This document shows, piece after piece, positions 37,813 through 45,320 of a DNA stretch of 64,000 nucleotides (positions are counted from its first letter, which is position 1; each line of letters begins with the position of its first letter). A program made the position numbers and the translations under genes. Source of the DNA: Pantoea sp. RIT-PI-b (GTDB lineage: Bacteria > Pseudomonadota > Gammaproteobacteria > Enterobacterales > Enterobacteriaceae); the NCBI RefSeq assembly GCF_001187905.1, contig NZ_LGIS01000016.1:1-64000 (forward strand), given 5' to 3'. The notes under the pieces were generated by a model. The model searched no databases. It saw only the letters and a program-made list of their open reading frames with translations, and was not told where the DNA came from.

Positions 37813-39183
37813 ATGAGCATCTTATCTCCCGGAAATCGCCGGGATTTTCTGTCAGCGGGCATGAAGCTTACCGCTGCTGGCACCTTACTTAGTGCCGGTA
37901 TGAGCAGCAGCGCCTTCGCCGCCCAGACTTGCCAAACCGTCAATCTCAGTCGCATTGATGCCAGCCACTATCTTTTACGCAACGTGCGACTGGAAGAGGC
38001 GTTTATACGCAAAAATGAGGTAATTACGGCCACACGCACCGGTTTGTATGACATCGAAGTGAGTGCCGGAAACATTGTCGCCATTCATGCTGCGGGTGTC
38101 AGTCGCAGCCTTCCCACGTGGGATGCCGCCGGTTATCTGTTGCTGCCCGCCACGCGTGACATGCACATTCATCTTGATAAGACTTTCTACGGTGAAGGCT
38201 GGCGCGCGCCGCTGCCGCGTCACAGCGTCATCGATATGATTCATCAGGAAGAGCAGATTTTGCCTGAGCTGGTGCCCACCTCTGAAATCCGTGCCGAGAA
38301 GCTGATCGGTCTGTTGCAATCCAAAGGCAGTAGCGCAGCGCGCAGTCATTGCAATATCGACCCGGTTAGTAAGTTACAAGGTCTGGAACACCTGCAGCAG
38401 GCGATTGCCCATCATCGCGACGATTTTCACGCCAACATTGTCGCCTTCCCGCAGCACGGTTTATTACGTTCAAAAGTGGAAGGCATGATGCGAGAAGCGA
38501 TGAAAATGGGCGCACATTATGTCGGTGGACTCGATCCCACTAACGTTGACGGCGCGATGGAGAAGTCGCTGGATACCCTGTTTTCAATTGCGATCGATTT
38601 TGCGGCACCAATCGATATTCATCTGCACGAAACCGAACCGCACGGCGTGGCAGCGATCCGCTATATGCTGAAAACCGTGATGGAAAACCCGCAACTGAAA
38701 GGCAAAGTCACCCTCAGTCACGCCTTCGCGTTGGGCACGTTACAGGGTAACGAACTGGCCGCCATGATTGAGCAACTGAAGGAGCAACAGTTCAGCATCG
38801 CCACCACGGTACCGATTGGCCGCGTAATCATGCCCTTGCCCCAGCTGCGTGCGGCAGGCGTACCGGTGTGGTCTGGCACCGACACCATCGCCGATCACTG
38901 GCAGCCTTTTGGCAGCGGTAGCATGCTGGAAAAGGCCAACGTTTATTCGCAGCTGTATCGTGGCCCGGATGAGTATTCACTTAGCCGCGCGTTAGGCATC
39001 GCCACCAACGAAGTGTTACCGCTGAACAGCGAGGGCGAGCGGCAATGGCCGAAAGCGCAAGACACGGCGACGATGATGTTAGTCAACGCCAGCTGCTCCG
39101 CCGAAGCCGTGGCGCACATCGCACCGGTGATGGCGACCTTCTATAACGGCAAGCAGACGTTTGGTGCGCTAGCGAAGGTGTGA
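37813..39183 (+). CDS. Tat-exported amidohydrolase (cytosine-deaminase-like)
   Basis: A 456-residue metal-dependent amidohydrolase. The N terminus has a twin-arginine motif (NRRDFLSAG) and hydrophobic stretch to about residue 36, so it is exported folded. The metal-binding HxH is in RDMHIHLDKTF. Later metal and catalytic residues lie in DIHLHETEPHG, TLSHAFALG and WSGTDTI, as in CodA/TrzA-type enzymes. It likely deaminates or hydrolyses a cyclic nitrogen compound in the periplasm. AAGGAG precedes the start. It is monocistronic. Confidence 0.85.
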   Translation: MSILSPGNRRDFLSAGMKLTAAGTLLSAGMSSSAFAAQTCQTVNLSRIDASHYLLRNVRLEEAFIRKNEVITATRTGLYDIEVSAGNIVAIHAAGVSRSLPTWDAAGYLLLPATRDMHIHLDKTFYGEGWRAPLPRHSVIDMIHQEEQILPELVPTSEIRAEKLIGLLQSKGSSAARSHCNIDPVSKLQGLEHLQQAIAHHRDDFHANIVAFPQHGLLRSKVEGMMREAMKMGAHYVGGLDPTNVDGAMEKSLDTLFSIAIDFAAPIDIHLHETEPHGVAAIRYMLKTVMENPQLKGKVTLSHAFALGTLQGNELAAMIEQLKEQQFSIATTVPIGRVIMPLPQLRAAGVPVWSGTDTIADHWQPFGSGSMLEKANVYSQLYRGPDEYSLSRALGIATNEVLPLNSEGERQWPKAQDTATMMLVNASCSAEAVAHIAPVMATFYNGKQTFGALAKV

Positions 39184-39193
39184 ATCTCTGGAC

Positions 39194-39215
39194 AGGTGCG
39201 CATTATTGCGCACCT
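39194..39215 (+). terminator. Terminator of the amidohydrolase gene
   Basis: AGGTGCGCA-TTAT-TGCGCACCT is a perfect nine-base stem with a four-base loop directly after the stop codon. Confidence 0.75.
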
Positions 39216-39303
39216 TATAAATCCTCTAAGGGCGCCATTCATAACACCAAGTGAATAGCGAGCATGGGAAAATGCTCTACCTAATCGAGTGTATAAGCAT
39301 TAT

Positions 39304-39365
39304 GGTGATATTCGTGATATGTGTTATATTTACGCAATAAAATCATTTTCATCACGAATATCACC
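39304..39365. promoter_or_regulatory. Long inverted-repeat operator of the RES toxin-antitoxin operon
   Basis: Fifteen-base perfect arms, GGTGATATTCGTGAT (39304-39318) and ATCACGAATATCACC (39351-39365), flank 32 bases containing a possible -10 TATATT. Each arm is built of nine-base repeats starting GTGAT or ending ATCAC. The site ends just before the antitoxin ribosome site, so autoregulation is likely. Confidence 0.65.
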
Positions 39366-39387
39366 ATTATCACTCCCGGAGGGCGTT

Positions 39388-40083
39388 ATGAAAACTCGCA
39401 CAACAGCAGGACAGGATAATCGCCGCTTCACACTTTTTTCCGTGGATGAAGTGATGAATACGACACCTACAGAAGCGATCGCACTGGAAGATATTCCACA
39501 CGATGAAGCCAGTGAATATCTGCTGGTCCGCTTGCCACGTAATAGCGTGTTGCCGGAATTGATCATTGCGGTAGAAAGCGCAGTCGCCACGTTAGCGGGT
39601 ATTAAAGCTCGGGTGCCAGTCGTTGAAGACCTGTCGGTTAGCAAGATTAGCCAGCAAGAAAATGACACCTTCACCGATCGTAACTATCGTCGCCTTGAGG
39701 CCCTCCGCCATAAGGTTTTTAACGAAGGTCACTGGTTAACGGCCAGAGAACTTAGCGCATTACGCGGCGATGCGGCAGCAAAAAGTAATCCGGCGGCGCA
39801 AGCTAATCGCTGGAAGAAGGCGGGTAAGATTTTTGCAGTCACCGAGGCCGGTCGGGATTGGTTCCCTTCCTGGGCTTTGGACGAAGGTGGCCAACCGCTG
39901 CCGATAATGAAGCCTATCCTCGCCGTTTTTGGTGACAGTAAGTCATCCTGGGCAATCGCTTTTTGGTTCCACGCCCCCAACAGTTGGCTAGGCGGTGCGC
40001 GCCCCATCGATCTGTTGGCAAGGCGGCCGAGTGATGTACTCAAAGCAGCACAGGCTGAAGCTGAAGGACCCATCAATGGCTGA
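39388..40083 (+). CDS. Antitoxin of a RES-type toxin-antitoxin pair
   Basis: A 231-residue protein. The C-terminal part (about 175-228: VFGDSKSSWAIAFWFHAPN, then WLGGARPIDLLARRPSDVLKA) is the Xre/MbcA/ParS toxin-binding domain. The N-terminal part (about 1-90) is not the usual Xre HTH. A winged-helix-like segment (WLTARELSALRG to GKIFAVTEAGRDW, about 113-155) may bind DNA. ATG 39388 follows GGAGGGCG; the frame is open upstream but crosses the operator. It overlaps the toxin gene by eight bases (ATGGCTGA). It is longer than typical partners (about 150 residues). Confidence 0.82.
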   Translation: MKTRTTAGQDNRRFTLFSVDEVMNTTPTEAIALEDIPHDEASEYLLVRLPRNSVLPELIIAVESAVATLAGIKARVPVVEDLSVSKISQQENDTFTDRNYRRLEALRHKVFNEGHWLTARELSALRGDAAAKSNPAAQANRWKKAGKIFAVTEAGRDWFPSWALDEGGQPLPIMKPILAVFGDSKSSWAIAFWFHAPNSWLGGARPIDLLARRPSDVLKAAQAEAEGPING

Positions 40084-40717
40084 TTGGGTGAACGTCCCCT
40101 TTCCGCCTGAGAATGCCCTACTTCGCCCAACAATCTGGCCAACAGGCTGTCATTTTGATCGCGTACATGCCCGGCAGTTTGGTGCGGCTGAATTTAACCC
40201 TGGTTTTGGTCAGGCGCGCTTTAGCCCGCTGATTCTTCGCGATGGCCGCACTGTGCCTACTTTATACGCCGGCGAGAATGTGGCCGTTGCACTGATGGAA
40301 ACCCTGTTGAGGGACTTACCCCTAAAATGTGCGGGCTATCCGGTTGATATGCGTAGGCTTGAATTAGTAATGCACAGCCGTCTATTACCCCGCGCCCCCC
40401 TTGCCCTTCTTGACCTCAATCCTCGCAGCCTTAAGCTTCTCGGCATTACGACCACGCTCTTGCTCGGCTCAATGGCCGATCATTACAAGATTACCCAGCG
40501 CTGGGCGGCAGCACTTTATGAAGCTAATCCCAATGCGCAAGGTTTGAGTTGGGCTTCGCGTCAACATGGTGGTAAAGCGCTGATGTTGTTTGGCGATCGC
40601 GTTAATGTGGATGCACTTATGCCAGTAGCATCATCTTTACCGGCATCGCAGTCACCGCCTTTACTCGCCGCACTGGAAGATTTGGCTGATGAAATGGCTT
40701 TGGTGTTAATCAACTAA
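40076..40717 (+). CDS. RES-domain toxin
   Basis: A 213-residue protein with a RES domain. Candidate active-site residues are Arg29 (DRVHARQFG), Arg48 (ARFSPL), Tyr64 and Glu75 (YAGENVAVALMETL). RES toxins degrade or modify NAD+ (for example MbcT, or Res phosphorylases/hydrolases), causing growth arrest unless bound by the antitoxin. It overlaps the antitoxin gene, as is usual for coupled synthesis. The exact NAD+-directed chemistry is inferred from the family. Confidence 0.85.
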   Translation: MADWVNVPFPPENALLRPTIWPTGCHFDRVHARQFGAAEFNPGFGQARFSPLILRDGRTVPTLYAGENVAVALMETLLRDLPLKCAGYPVDMRRLELVMHSRLLPRAPLALLDLNPRSLKLLGITTTLLLGSMADHYKITQRWAAALYEANPNAQGLSWASRQHGGKALMLFGDRVNVDALMPVASSLPASQSPPLLAALEDLADEMALVLIN

Positions 40718-40812
40718 AACAAATCCACCCATCAACTATTCATAGCTAATTTAGGTATTTGCCTCGCTGTAGGCTTTTCCTTAGCCTGCGATCATCTACA
40801 GGAGAGGGACTT

Positions 40813-41523
40813 ATGACAACACCAACATTACCAGTCGCGATTGTTACCGGCGGCAACAGCGGCATTGGTCTGGAAACCGTAAAACTGCTGGCGAGCGATC
40901 ATCAGGTTTATGCCATCGGGCGTAATCCGCAAACGCTCCAGGCGCTGGATGCGATAGCGAATGTGATTCCGCTGGCGCTGGATATCACGGATTTTGCCGC
41001 CGTGGCCGCCTTTGCCGCAACGCTTGAACGGGTCGATGTATTGGTGCATTCGGCGGCGATATCAATACTCAGCACTACCTTTTCGGCTACGCCAGAACTG
41101 TGGCAACAGCACTTAAATATTAACGTCATTGCACCGGCCGAACTTACGCGTCTAACCTTGCCCGCACTGCGTGCATCTCACGGTAAAGTGGTGTTTATCA
41201 ACTCCGGTTCGGGGACGTTGGCGCTGGCCGGACACGTCGTCTATTCTGCGTCAAAATTTGCACTCACCGCGCTGGCGCATGCGCTACGTAGCGAAGAGAG
41301 CGAGCATGGCGTGCGCGTGGCGACGGTCGCGCCCGGTCCAACCGATACGCCGATGAATCAGGCTTCACGCGCGCGCGCCGGTAATCACGCACCGATCAAC
41401 CCACAAGAGTATCTCGACGCCTCATCCGTGGCGCGCGCCGTGCGGTTTATTATCGATAGTCCTGAAGATACGCAGATTGCCGATATCGTTATTCGTCCGC
41501 GCAGAGATAAAGCAAAGCGTTGA
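40813..41523 (+). CDS. Short-chain dehydrogenase/reductase
   Basis: A 236-residue classical SDR. The nucleotide-binding TGGNSGIGLET near residue 10, NNAG-equivalent VHSAAI, catalytic Ser in INSGSG, and YSASK (catalytic Tyr and Lys) are all present. GGAGAGGG before ATG 40813 selects this start. The substrate is unknown. It is a single gene followed by a strong terminator. Confidence 0.9.
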   Translation: MTTPTLPVAIVTGGNSGIGLETVKLLASDHQVYAIGRNPQTLQALDAIANVIPLALDITDFAAVAAFAATLERVDVLVHSAAISILSTTFSATPELWQQHLNINVIAPAELTRLTLPALRASHGKVVFINSGSGTLALAGHVVYSASKFALTALAHALRSEESEHGVRVATVAPGPTDTPMNQASRARAGNHAPINPQEYLDASSVARAVRFIIDSPEDTQIADIVIRPRRDKAKR

Positions 41524-41552
41524 TTTAGCGAAAAAAAACAGGTTCACTTCAG

Positions 41553-41580
41553 GGCTGCCAACTGGCAGCCTTTTATTTTT
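41553..41580 (+). terminator. Terminator of the SDR gene
   Basis: GGCTGCCA (41553-41560) pairs with TGGCAGCC (41563-41570) and is followed by TTTTATTTTTT. Confidence 0.8.
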
Positions 41581-41662
41581 TCATCTTTTTAGCAATATCT
41601 TCACCGCTCATTCGTCTACCTCATCACAAGCAATTATCCGTTAATGTAATGAGGAACAAACA

Positions 41663-42103
41663 ATGAGAGATTTTGATATGCGCAGACACCATCGTGGAGA
41701 TCATTTTGGCGGACACCGCCTGGCGAAACCGCTATTGCTGGGTGCGGTGATTATCGCTGCGCTTGGTTTGCTGGTGATGTCGCTGTGGAATGCGCTGTTG
41801 CCGGGTATTGTCGGTGTCAAAAACATCGGCTTCTGGCAGGCGCTGGGATTGTTGGCACTGTGCCGCATTCTGTTTGGTGGTTTAGGTTTTCGTCCCGGCA
41901 TGTTCGGCATGGCGCGTCGTCGCATGCACGAGCGTTGGATGCAAATGACGCCGGAGCAGCGTGAAGAGTTTATGCAGCATCGCCGCGATCGCTTTGGTCA
42001 CCGTGGACATCACGGACGTTGCGATTGGCATGATCGTCGTGATGATCGCGGCGATCGTCCGCAGCCAGAGGCGAATGCCGCCAAATCCAGCGATGCCGAG
42101 TAG
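41663..42103 (+). CDS. His/Arg-rich small membrane protein
   Basis: A 146-residue protein with a short basic, His-rich N terminus (RRHHRGDHFGGHR), two membrane segments (about 24-46 and 54-74) and a cytoplasmic C-terminal tail with MTPEQREEFMQHRRDRFGHR followed by a His/Asp/Arg cluster (about 110-132). The tail could bind metal ions. It is two bases upstream of the ECF sigma gene and may be its regulator or membrane partner. GAGG lies before the start. I recognise no named family. Confidence 0.75.
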   Translation: MRDFDMRRHHRGDHFGGHRLAKPLLLGAVIIAALGLLVMSLWNALLPGIVGVKNIGFWQALGLLALCRILFGGLGFRPGMFGMARRRMHERWMQMTPEQREEFMQHRRDRFGHRGHHGRCDWHDRRDDRGDRPQPEANAAKSSDAE

Positions 42104-42105
42104 TT

Positions 42106-42654
42106 GTGATGGCGCAGGATTCACTGCTGATGTCGGCGATCACCACCTGTCGAACTAAGCTGAAAGCGTTTATCCGCGGTCGTACCGCAGTGCGTGATGA
42201 TGCTGACGATATCTTGCAGGAAGTCACGTTTAAGCTGATGCAGCTGGAGCAGCCGGTGGAGAATGTCGCCGCCTGGCTGTTCCGCGCGGCGCGCAATGAA
42301 ATGACCGATCGGGCGCGGAAAAAGCGTGAGCTGCCGTTGGCCGATTTTTTCAGCGGCGGCGAAGATGGCGATTTCCCTGAAGATGAGCTGGCCGAAACCT
42401 TATTTGGCGTGCCGCAAACGCCTGAAGATGAGTATCTCAAGGCGCTGCTGTGGGAAGAGCTAGAGGAAGCATTAGCGGAATTGCCCGACGCGCAGCGTGA
42501 GGTGTTCGAGAAAACCGAACTGCTCGGTTACAGCTATAACGAACTGGCGCAGGAGAGCGGTTGCAGCGTACAGGCACTGTTATCGCGTAAACACAAAGCG
42601 GTACTGTTTTTACGCACGCGGCTGCGTAATCTCTACGACGAACTCACCCAATAA
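42106..42654 (+). CDS. ECF-type RNA polymerase sigma factor
   Basis: A 182-residue sigma-70-family protein. Region 2 is DDADDILQEVTFKLMQLEQP followed by AAWLFRAARNEMTDRARKKR (about 28-75). An acidic linker (about 85-110) leads to region 4 (ELPDAQREVFEKTELLGYSY, then NELAQESGCSVQALLSRKHKA, about 125-170). It starts at GTG 42106 or ATG 42109, directly after the membrane protein, so the two are co-translated. No classical zinc-binding anti-sigma factor is present; the membrane protein upstream may fill that role. Confidence 0.88.
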   Translation: MMAQDSLLMSAITTCRTKLKAFIRGRTAVRDDADDILQEVTFKLMQLEQPVENVAAWLFRAARNEMTDRARKKRELPLADFFSGGEDGDFPEDELAETLFGVPQTPEDEYLKALLWEELEEALAELPDAQREVFEKTELLGYSYNELAQESGCSVQALLSRKHKAVLFLRTRLRNLYDELTQ

Positions 42655-42677
42655 CCCGATTGCCTGGCAATCGGGTT
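42653..42677. terminator. Bidirectional terminator hairpin
   Basis: AACCCGATTG (42653-42662) and CAATCGGGTT (42668-42677) pair perfectly between the ends of the sigma gene and the convergent MBL hydrolase gene. Confidence 0.8.
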
Positions 42678-42683
42678 GCGCTT

Positions 42684-43703
42684 TTACCACCACTTTTCCG
42701 CTTCCTGCGGCTGCAAAAATTGCACGCCCTGCCCAATTTTCGGCATCGACAGTTTTATCTGCTGTTGCTGCGCTAACGCGACGATTTGATTAAGCGGATC
42801 GTTCCATGGATGAAACGCCAAATCGAAAGTCGCATTATGAATCGGGAATAGCCATTTCGCGTTGAGATCTAAGAAGGCTTTAATCGTGTCTTGCGGCAGC
42901 ATGTGAATGTCGGCCCAGCGGCGGTCGTAAGCACCATTTTCCAGAAACGCCATATCGAAAGGACCGAATTTATGGCCAATCTGTTTGAAGCCGTCGAAAT
43001 AACCCGAGTCGCTGCCAAAGAACAGGCGAAATTCCTCACTAATAATGCTCCATGAGCACCATAAACGTTTATTGCCATCAAATATGCCGCGTCCGGAAAA
43101 ATGCTGGGAGGGTGTTGCGACAAATTGAATACCCGCGATATTTTTGGACTCCCACCAATCCAGCTGGGTGATTTTCTCCGGCGCTACGCCCCACGAGGTG
43201 ATTAGATCGCCCACGCCGAGCGGCGTCAGGAAATAACGCACGCGATCCTTAAGTTGCATGATGGTGTGATAATCCAGATGATCGTAATGATCATGCGAAA
43301 GAATGATCCCTTCAATCGGCGGCAACGCTTCCAACTGAATGGGCGTTGGCTGGAAGCGTTTCGGTCCGAAGCGTTTAAATGGCGATGCGCGCTCAGTAAA
43401 TACCGGATCGATTAGCCAATACTTTTCCTGCATTTTAAACAGCAATGAAGAGTGCCCGAGTCGATAAACGCTATTATTCGCGGCGGCGTCAAGCTGCTGC
43501 GCGTCAAGCTTGATCAGCGGAAGTGCATCATCCGGAACGGTATTTTTCGGCTTGTTAAAGGTGAAATCCCAGAACAATTTAATGAACTTCCCCAATCCCA
43601 GCTGCTGGCGCGGAACCTTATTGTTAAACCTTTTGCCATCAAACTGCGCCGATTGCGGATAGCTTTTAATAGTGCAGCGAGAAATGCTCGAACTATTCAA
43701 CAT
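42684..43703 (-). CDS. MBL-fold hydrolase, NAPE-PLD/RomA-like
   Basis: A 339-residue metallo-beta-lactamase-fold protein. SHDHYDHLD is the metal-binding HxHxDH motif (about residues 150-158). Further ligands lie in PSQHFSGRG, GSDSGY and FPIHNATFDLAFHPW, in the order found in NAPE-PLD/UlaG/RomA-type hydrolases. No signal peptide is evident. ATG 43703 follows AGAGG at ten bases; an upstream frame is open but unlikely. The substrate is probably a phosphodiester or lactone but is not identifiable. Confidence 0.85.
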   Translation of the reverse strand: MLNSSSISRCTIKSYPQSAQFDGKRFNNKVPRQQLGLGKFIKLFWDFTFNKPKNTVPDDALPLIKLDAQQLDAAANNSVYRLGHSSLLFKMQEKYWLIDPVFTERASPFKRFGPKRFQPTPIQLEALPPIEGIILSHDHYDHLDYHTIMQLKDRVRYFLTPLGVGDLITSWGVAPEKITQLDWWESKNIAGIQFVATPSQHFSGRGIFDGNKRLWCSWSIISEEFRLFFGSDSGYFDGFKQIGHKFGPFDMAFLENGAYDRRWADIHMLPQDTIKAFLDLNAKWLFPIHNATFDLAFHPWNDPLNQIVALAQQQQIKLSMPKIGQGVQFLQPQEAEKWW

Positions 43704-43858
43704 TGATCTTTTACCTCTGATCGCGGGTGCTTCAGAATATCCACTTTCATTGCGTTGCACATCGCATATTGGGCGGTGTTGTGCTGGCGTTTAACTGCGC
43801 ATGACATCAATCCTGCAGACGATTAGATTGACTGTTTTGCTTGAATTTACGAGGGAAA

Positions 43859-44188
43859 ATGAAACGTTTATTTGTTTATGGAACACTGCAGCCAGGCCAC
43901 GCCAATGCGCATATTCTGGAAAGTATCGGCGGGGAATGGCTAGCCGGATCGGTTAGCGGGACCTTCTACGCGCGTGGCTGGGGCGCGGCGGCCGATTTTC
44001 CCGGCATCGTTTTGCAGCAAAATGGGCCACAGGTGCCAGGTTATCTGTTCATCTCTGAGCAACTTGAACCGCACTGGCCGATGCTGGATGAATTTGAAGA
44101 AGGCTACGATCGGGTGGCCGTTGATGTCACCACCAGCGATGGAAATCAGTTAACGGCGTGGATTTATCAGCTGCAGCCGCAACAGTGA
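43859..44188 (+). CDS. Gamma-glutamylcyclotransferase-like protein (YtfP/AIG2 fold)
   Basis: A 109-residue protein with the N-terminal FVYGTLQPGHANAHIL signature of the GGCT/YtfP/AIG2 fold and the conserved acidic LDEFEEGYDRVAVDV region near residue 80. Members cyclise gamma-glutamyl groups or have unknown housekeeping roles. GAGGG before ATG 43859 fixes the start. It is a single gene. Confidence 0.88.
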   Translation: MKRLFVYGTLQPGHANAHILESIGGEWLAGSVSGTFYARGWGAAADFPGIVLQQNGPQVPGYLFISEQLEPHWPMLDEFEEGYDRVAVDVTTSDGNQLTAWIYQLQPQQ

Positions 44189-44297
44189 AAAGCTCCAATG
44201 TAAATGCAACCATGAGTACTGCCTGAAGATAACGAACTGAAGTTCTTCTTCCCAGTCGCCAGTATTCCAGCGTTGCTTTAATCGCGCCCATGTTGAT

Positions 44298-44323
44298 AAA
44301 GGGTCATGCGCCCTTTTCTTTTT
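44298..44323 (+). terminator. Terminator-like hairpin downstream of the GGCT-like gene
   Basis: AAAGGG (44298-44303) and CCCTTT (44311-44316) with a seven-base loop are followed by TCTTTTTC. It lies 110 bases after the stop, so the transcript has a long 3' part. Confidence 0.55.
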
Positions 44324-44392
44324 CAACTCAAATGCATTGCTTGCAACACATACGATCTGAGTAAGCACTGCTATCCTCCTGATAGGAATTTA

Positions 44393-44404
44393 TCCGTTAA
44401 CGGA
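44393..44404. promoter_or_regulatory. Palindrome TCCGTTAACGGA
   Basis: A perfect 12-base palindrome lies 20 bases before the MBL-fold gene at 44424. TTATCCGTTAA at its left edge also occurs at 41634-41644 before the His-rich membrane protein gene. This could be chance or a shared site. Confidence 0.3.
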
Positions 44405-44423
44405 ACCCATCACGGAGTTCACT

Positions 44424-45215
44424 ATGATCAAAGTCTGCACGGCATGCAGCACCTCTTATGATGAGCAAGACGTCATCATTGATCGCTGCAAAATATGTGA
44501 AGACGAGCGGCAATTTGTACCGCCCGGCGGGCAGCAATGGCTGTCCCTGGAAAGCCTGCGCAGCACGCATCGCAATAAATGGCAGCAGCATCACGCCAAC
44601 TTATTTAGCCTGCAAACGGTGCCTGCCTTTGCGATTAATCAACGCGCGTTTCTGCTGCGCACGCCGCACGGCAATATTCTGTGGGATTGCATCGCTAACC
44701 TGGATGACGCCACTCAGGCGATCGTGACGGCTCTCGGCGGCCTTCACGCCATCGCTATTTCCCATCCCCACTATTACAGCTGCATGCAAGATTGGGCGGA
44801 GGCATTTGATGCGCCGATATATCTGCACGCTAACGACAGCCAATGGATTATGCGTGATAGCCCGCATATCAAACTCTGGCAGGATGATGAGCAGGAAATT
44901 GTGCCCGCGGTGAAGCTGATACGCCTGGGCGGGCATTTCTCCGGCGGCTGCGTGTTGCATTGGTCGCACGGCAACGGCGTGCTGCTAAGCGGCGATATTG
45001 TGCAAGTTACGCCGGGCGCTAATGCCGTGTCATTTATGTGGAGCTACCCGAATATGCTGCCGCTGTCGGCGGCGACGGTGAACGACATCCTGCATCGCCT
45101 TGCCCCCCTAACCTTTGAGCAGATTTACGGTGCGTTTGAGCATCGTGAAATCCTCGCGCATGCGCAACATGTCGTCCGGCAGTCGGCGGAGAGATATCTC
45201 TCCTGCTTGCAATAA
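44424..45215 (+). CDS. MBL-fold hydrolase with N-terminal zinc ribbon
   Basis: A 263-residue protein. Residues 1-30 carry two Cys pairs (CTAC and CKIC) forming a probable rubredoxin-like zinc ribbon. The rest is a metallo-beta-lactamase-like fold, with ISHPHYYSCMQDWAEAF in the place of the HxHxDH loop, then GGHFSGGCVLHW and LLSGDIVQV. The usual HxHxDH is altered to HPHYYS, so metal binding may be reduced or use one ion. GGAG precedes the start. The function is unknown. Confidence 0.8.
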   Translation: MIKVCTACSTSYDEQDVIIDRCKICEDERQFVPPGGQQWLSLESLRSTHRNKWQQHHANLFSLQTVPAFAINQRAFLLRTPHGNILWDCIANLDDATQAIVTALGGLHAIAISHPHYYSCMQDWAEAFDAPIYLHANDSQWIMRDSPHIKLWQDDEQEIVPAVKLIRLGGHFSGGCVLHWSHGNGVLLSGDIVQVTPGANAVSFMWSYPNMLPLSAATVNDILHRLAPLTFEQIYGAFEHREILAHAQHVVRQSAERYLSCLQ

Positions 45216-45260
45216 AAAGGGATGGCTGATCGAATTGTAAGCAAACGCACCGTCGATGGA

Positions 45261-45289
45261 TGTACAGACGTCTAGATATCCACTATAGT
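45261..45289 (+). promoter_or_regulatory. Promoter with tandem MetJ boxes before the MetQ/NlpA-like gene
   Basis: AGACGTCT (45266-45273), a perfect met box, is followed directly by AGATATCC (45274-45281, weaker). They fill the 17-base spacer between a possible -35 TGTACA (45261-45266) and -10 TATAGT (45284-45289). MetJ with S-adenosylmethionine binds tandem eight-base boxes of this type to repress transcription. Confidence 0.75.
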
Positions 45290-45320
45290 CCGTTTCCTAC
45301 GTTAAGAGGGGATCCGGGCA

